Assembly: GCF_900170025.1 (NCBI RefSeq)
Contig: NZ_FWEX01000006.1
Location: 2,943,236 to 3,007,235 of the forward strand
DNA length: 64,000 nucleotides
Direction: 5' to 3'
Source: Nitrospira sp. ND1
GTDB lineage: Bacteria; Nitrospirota; Nitrospiria; Nitrospirales; Nitrospiraceae
A model generated the notes under the pieces. That model worked only from the letters and a program-made list of their open reading frames with translations, searched no databases and was not told the DNA's origin. The position numbers and the translations under genes were made by a program. Of this stretch, positions 62,857-64,000 are shown piece after piece. Position 1 is the stretch's first letter. Each line of letters begins with the position of its first letter.

Positions 62857-64000
62857 TCAGCGGGCGGGTTCCGTTTCGAGCGCTGCCGGTTTATCGGGAC
62901 GATCAAGCCATTTGTACAGTACAGGCAAAACGACCAGGGTCAGGAGCGTGGAACTGACGAGCCCGCCGATGACGACCACGGCGAGGGGACGTTGGACTTC
63001 CGATCCGATCCCATGCGCGAACGCCAGCGGCATCAAACCGAGGAGGGCGACCAATGCAGTCATGAGAACAGGCCTGAGTCGAAGTGTGCAACCTTTGATG
63101 ATCGCCTCGTCGCCCTGAAGGCCATCCGCACGCAACTTGTTGAAGTAGGAGACCAGCACAATTCCGTTGAGCACCGCCACGCCGAACAAATTGATGAACC
63201 CCACGGAAGCCGGCACACTCAAATATTCACCCGTCAGCCAGAGTGCCACGATCCCGCCGATCATCGCGAACGGCAGATTCATGATGATCAGCGCCGCATG
63301 GCGGACGGAATTAAACGAGGCAAACAAGAGGATGAAGATCAAGCCGATCGTGATCGGTAAGATGATTTTTAACCGTGCCATGGCTCGCTGCATGTTTTCA
63401 AACGAGCCTCCCCAGACAAAGTGATAGCCGGCCGGTAGATGGATCTGTTCCCCGATTTTGGCTTGCGCTTCTGCAACGACGCTTTCGATGTCTCGGCCGA
63501 GGGTGTTGAACCCGACATAGATCCGGCGCTGCAGGCCCTCGCGACTGATCAATGAGGGTCCTTCTTGCAGCTCGACCGTGGCGAGATCTCCGAGCGGAAT
63601 CAGGGCACCGGAGGCCGTAGTCAGCAGGATGTTCTTAATCGTGTCGACGCTGTTTCGGTATTTTTCAGGATACCGCAAGGTCAGATCGAATCGTTTGTTT
63701 CCCTCATAGACGCGGGTTGCCGGTTCTTGCCCGATCGCCGTGGTAATAATTTCCTGAATATGGGCGACATTGATACCGTGGCGAGCGATCTTGCTGCGAT
63801 CGATGTCGATGGTGAGGTAGGTCTGGCCGAAGAGTTGTTCGACCCGCACATCGCCCACGCCCCTGACCGATGCCATGATGGTTTGAATCTTTTCCGCCGT
63901 ACTTCTCAGCACCGACAGATCGTCTCCGAGTATTTTTATGGTGGCTTCCGATCGGACGCCGGACAGCAGCTCATCCACGCGTTGTTGGATCGGTTGGCTC
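62857..64000 (-). CDS. C-terminal part of an RND heavy-metal efflux pump (CusA/CzcA type), truncated by the window
   Basis: The frame is open to the right edge, so 380 residues of the C-terminal portion are visible. PIQQRVDELLSGVRSEATIK, IYVGFNTLGRDIESVVAEAQ and GVAVLNGIVLVSYFNKLRADG fit the CusA/CzcA/HME family, with later helices ALVALLGLMPLAFAHGIGSEVQRPLA and a final VVLPVLYKWLDR. It would pump metal ions outward with a periplasmic partner and outer-membrane channel encoded outside the window. Confidence 0.9.
   Translation of the reverse strand, partial: SQPIQQRVDELLSGVRSEATIKILGDDLSVLRSTAEKIQTIMASVRGVGDVRVEQLFGQTYLTIDIDRSKIARHGINVAHIQEIITTAIGQEPATRVYEGNKRFDLTLRYPEKYRNSVDTIKNILLTTASGALIPLGDLATVELQEGPSLISREGLQRRIYVGFNTLGRDIESVVAEAQAKIGEQIHLPAGYHFVWGGSFENMQRAMARLKIILPITIGLIFILLFASFNSVRHAALIIMNLPFAMIGGIVALWLTGEYLSVPASVGFINLFGVAVLNGIVLVSYFNKLRADGLQGDEAIIKGCTLRLRPVLMTALVALLGLMPLAFAHGIGSEVQRPLAVVVIGGLVSSTLLTLVVLPVLYKWLDRPDKPAALETEPAR

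Overview
The window is about 64 kb of a moderately GC-rich bacterial chromosome that is almost certainly Nitrospira (nitrite-oxidising lineage). The strongest evidence is a complete Tat-type periplasmic nitrite oxidoreductase pair (nxrA, 59026-55583; nxrB, 55474-54185, both minus), two candidate NxrC haem-b subunits, a TorD-family chaperone, two very divergent cytochrome bd-like oxidase proteins, and a free-standing pup gene. No rRNA, tRNA, insertion sequence or CRISPR array was seen.

Layout. 1-8.8 kb: end of a carboxypeptidase-regulatory-like protein, a methyltransferase, then a membrane and respiratory set (DUF420 protein, PCP-reductase-domain protein, membrane protein, bd-like oxidase 1, DUF3047 protein, two FGE-sulfatase-like proteins). 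8.8-15.6 kb: a coherent electron-transfer unit. It has three unlisted single-helix miniproteins, bd-like oxidase 2, two membrane-anchored cytochromes c and an NxrC-like dihaem c protein, and it ends in a strong terminator. 15.7-28 kb: mobA, a heptosyltransferase-like gene, argS, tgt-yajC-secD-secF, and a multi-PAS histidine kinase with an atypical NtrC-type regulator.

28-43 kb: a WD40 gene faces away from a long plus-strand NXR accessory run. That run is a HExxH/zinc-ribbon protein, a four-cluster ferredoxin, a TorD-like chaperone, nxrC1, a B12/radical-SAM protein, a membrane protein, a TPR protein, tatA, an NHL protein, nxrC2, a PDZ protein and two pentahaem cytochromes c. 43-54 kb: mostly housekeeping genes (hppA, pup, recJ, relA/spoT, an MscS-like channel, small redox and metal proteins). 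54-64 kb, all minus strand: nxrB, nxrA, a sigma-54-type response regulator directly upstream of nxrA, chaA, an SMR transporter and the 3' part of an RND metal-efflux pump.

How it fits together (inference). NxrA carries the molybdopterin site and NxrB the Fe-S relay. NxrC1/NxrC2 would pass electrons through haem b to c-type cytochromes, and the bd-like oxidase/cytochrome c unit is a candidate terminal or quinone-linked partner. MobA, TorD, TatA, the ferredoxin and the HExxH and radical-SAM proteins look like cofactor, maturation or export support. Protein assignments rest on motif recognition and known family features. No database search was run, and all promoter, operator and hairpin calls were made by eye.
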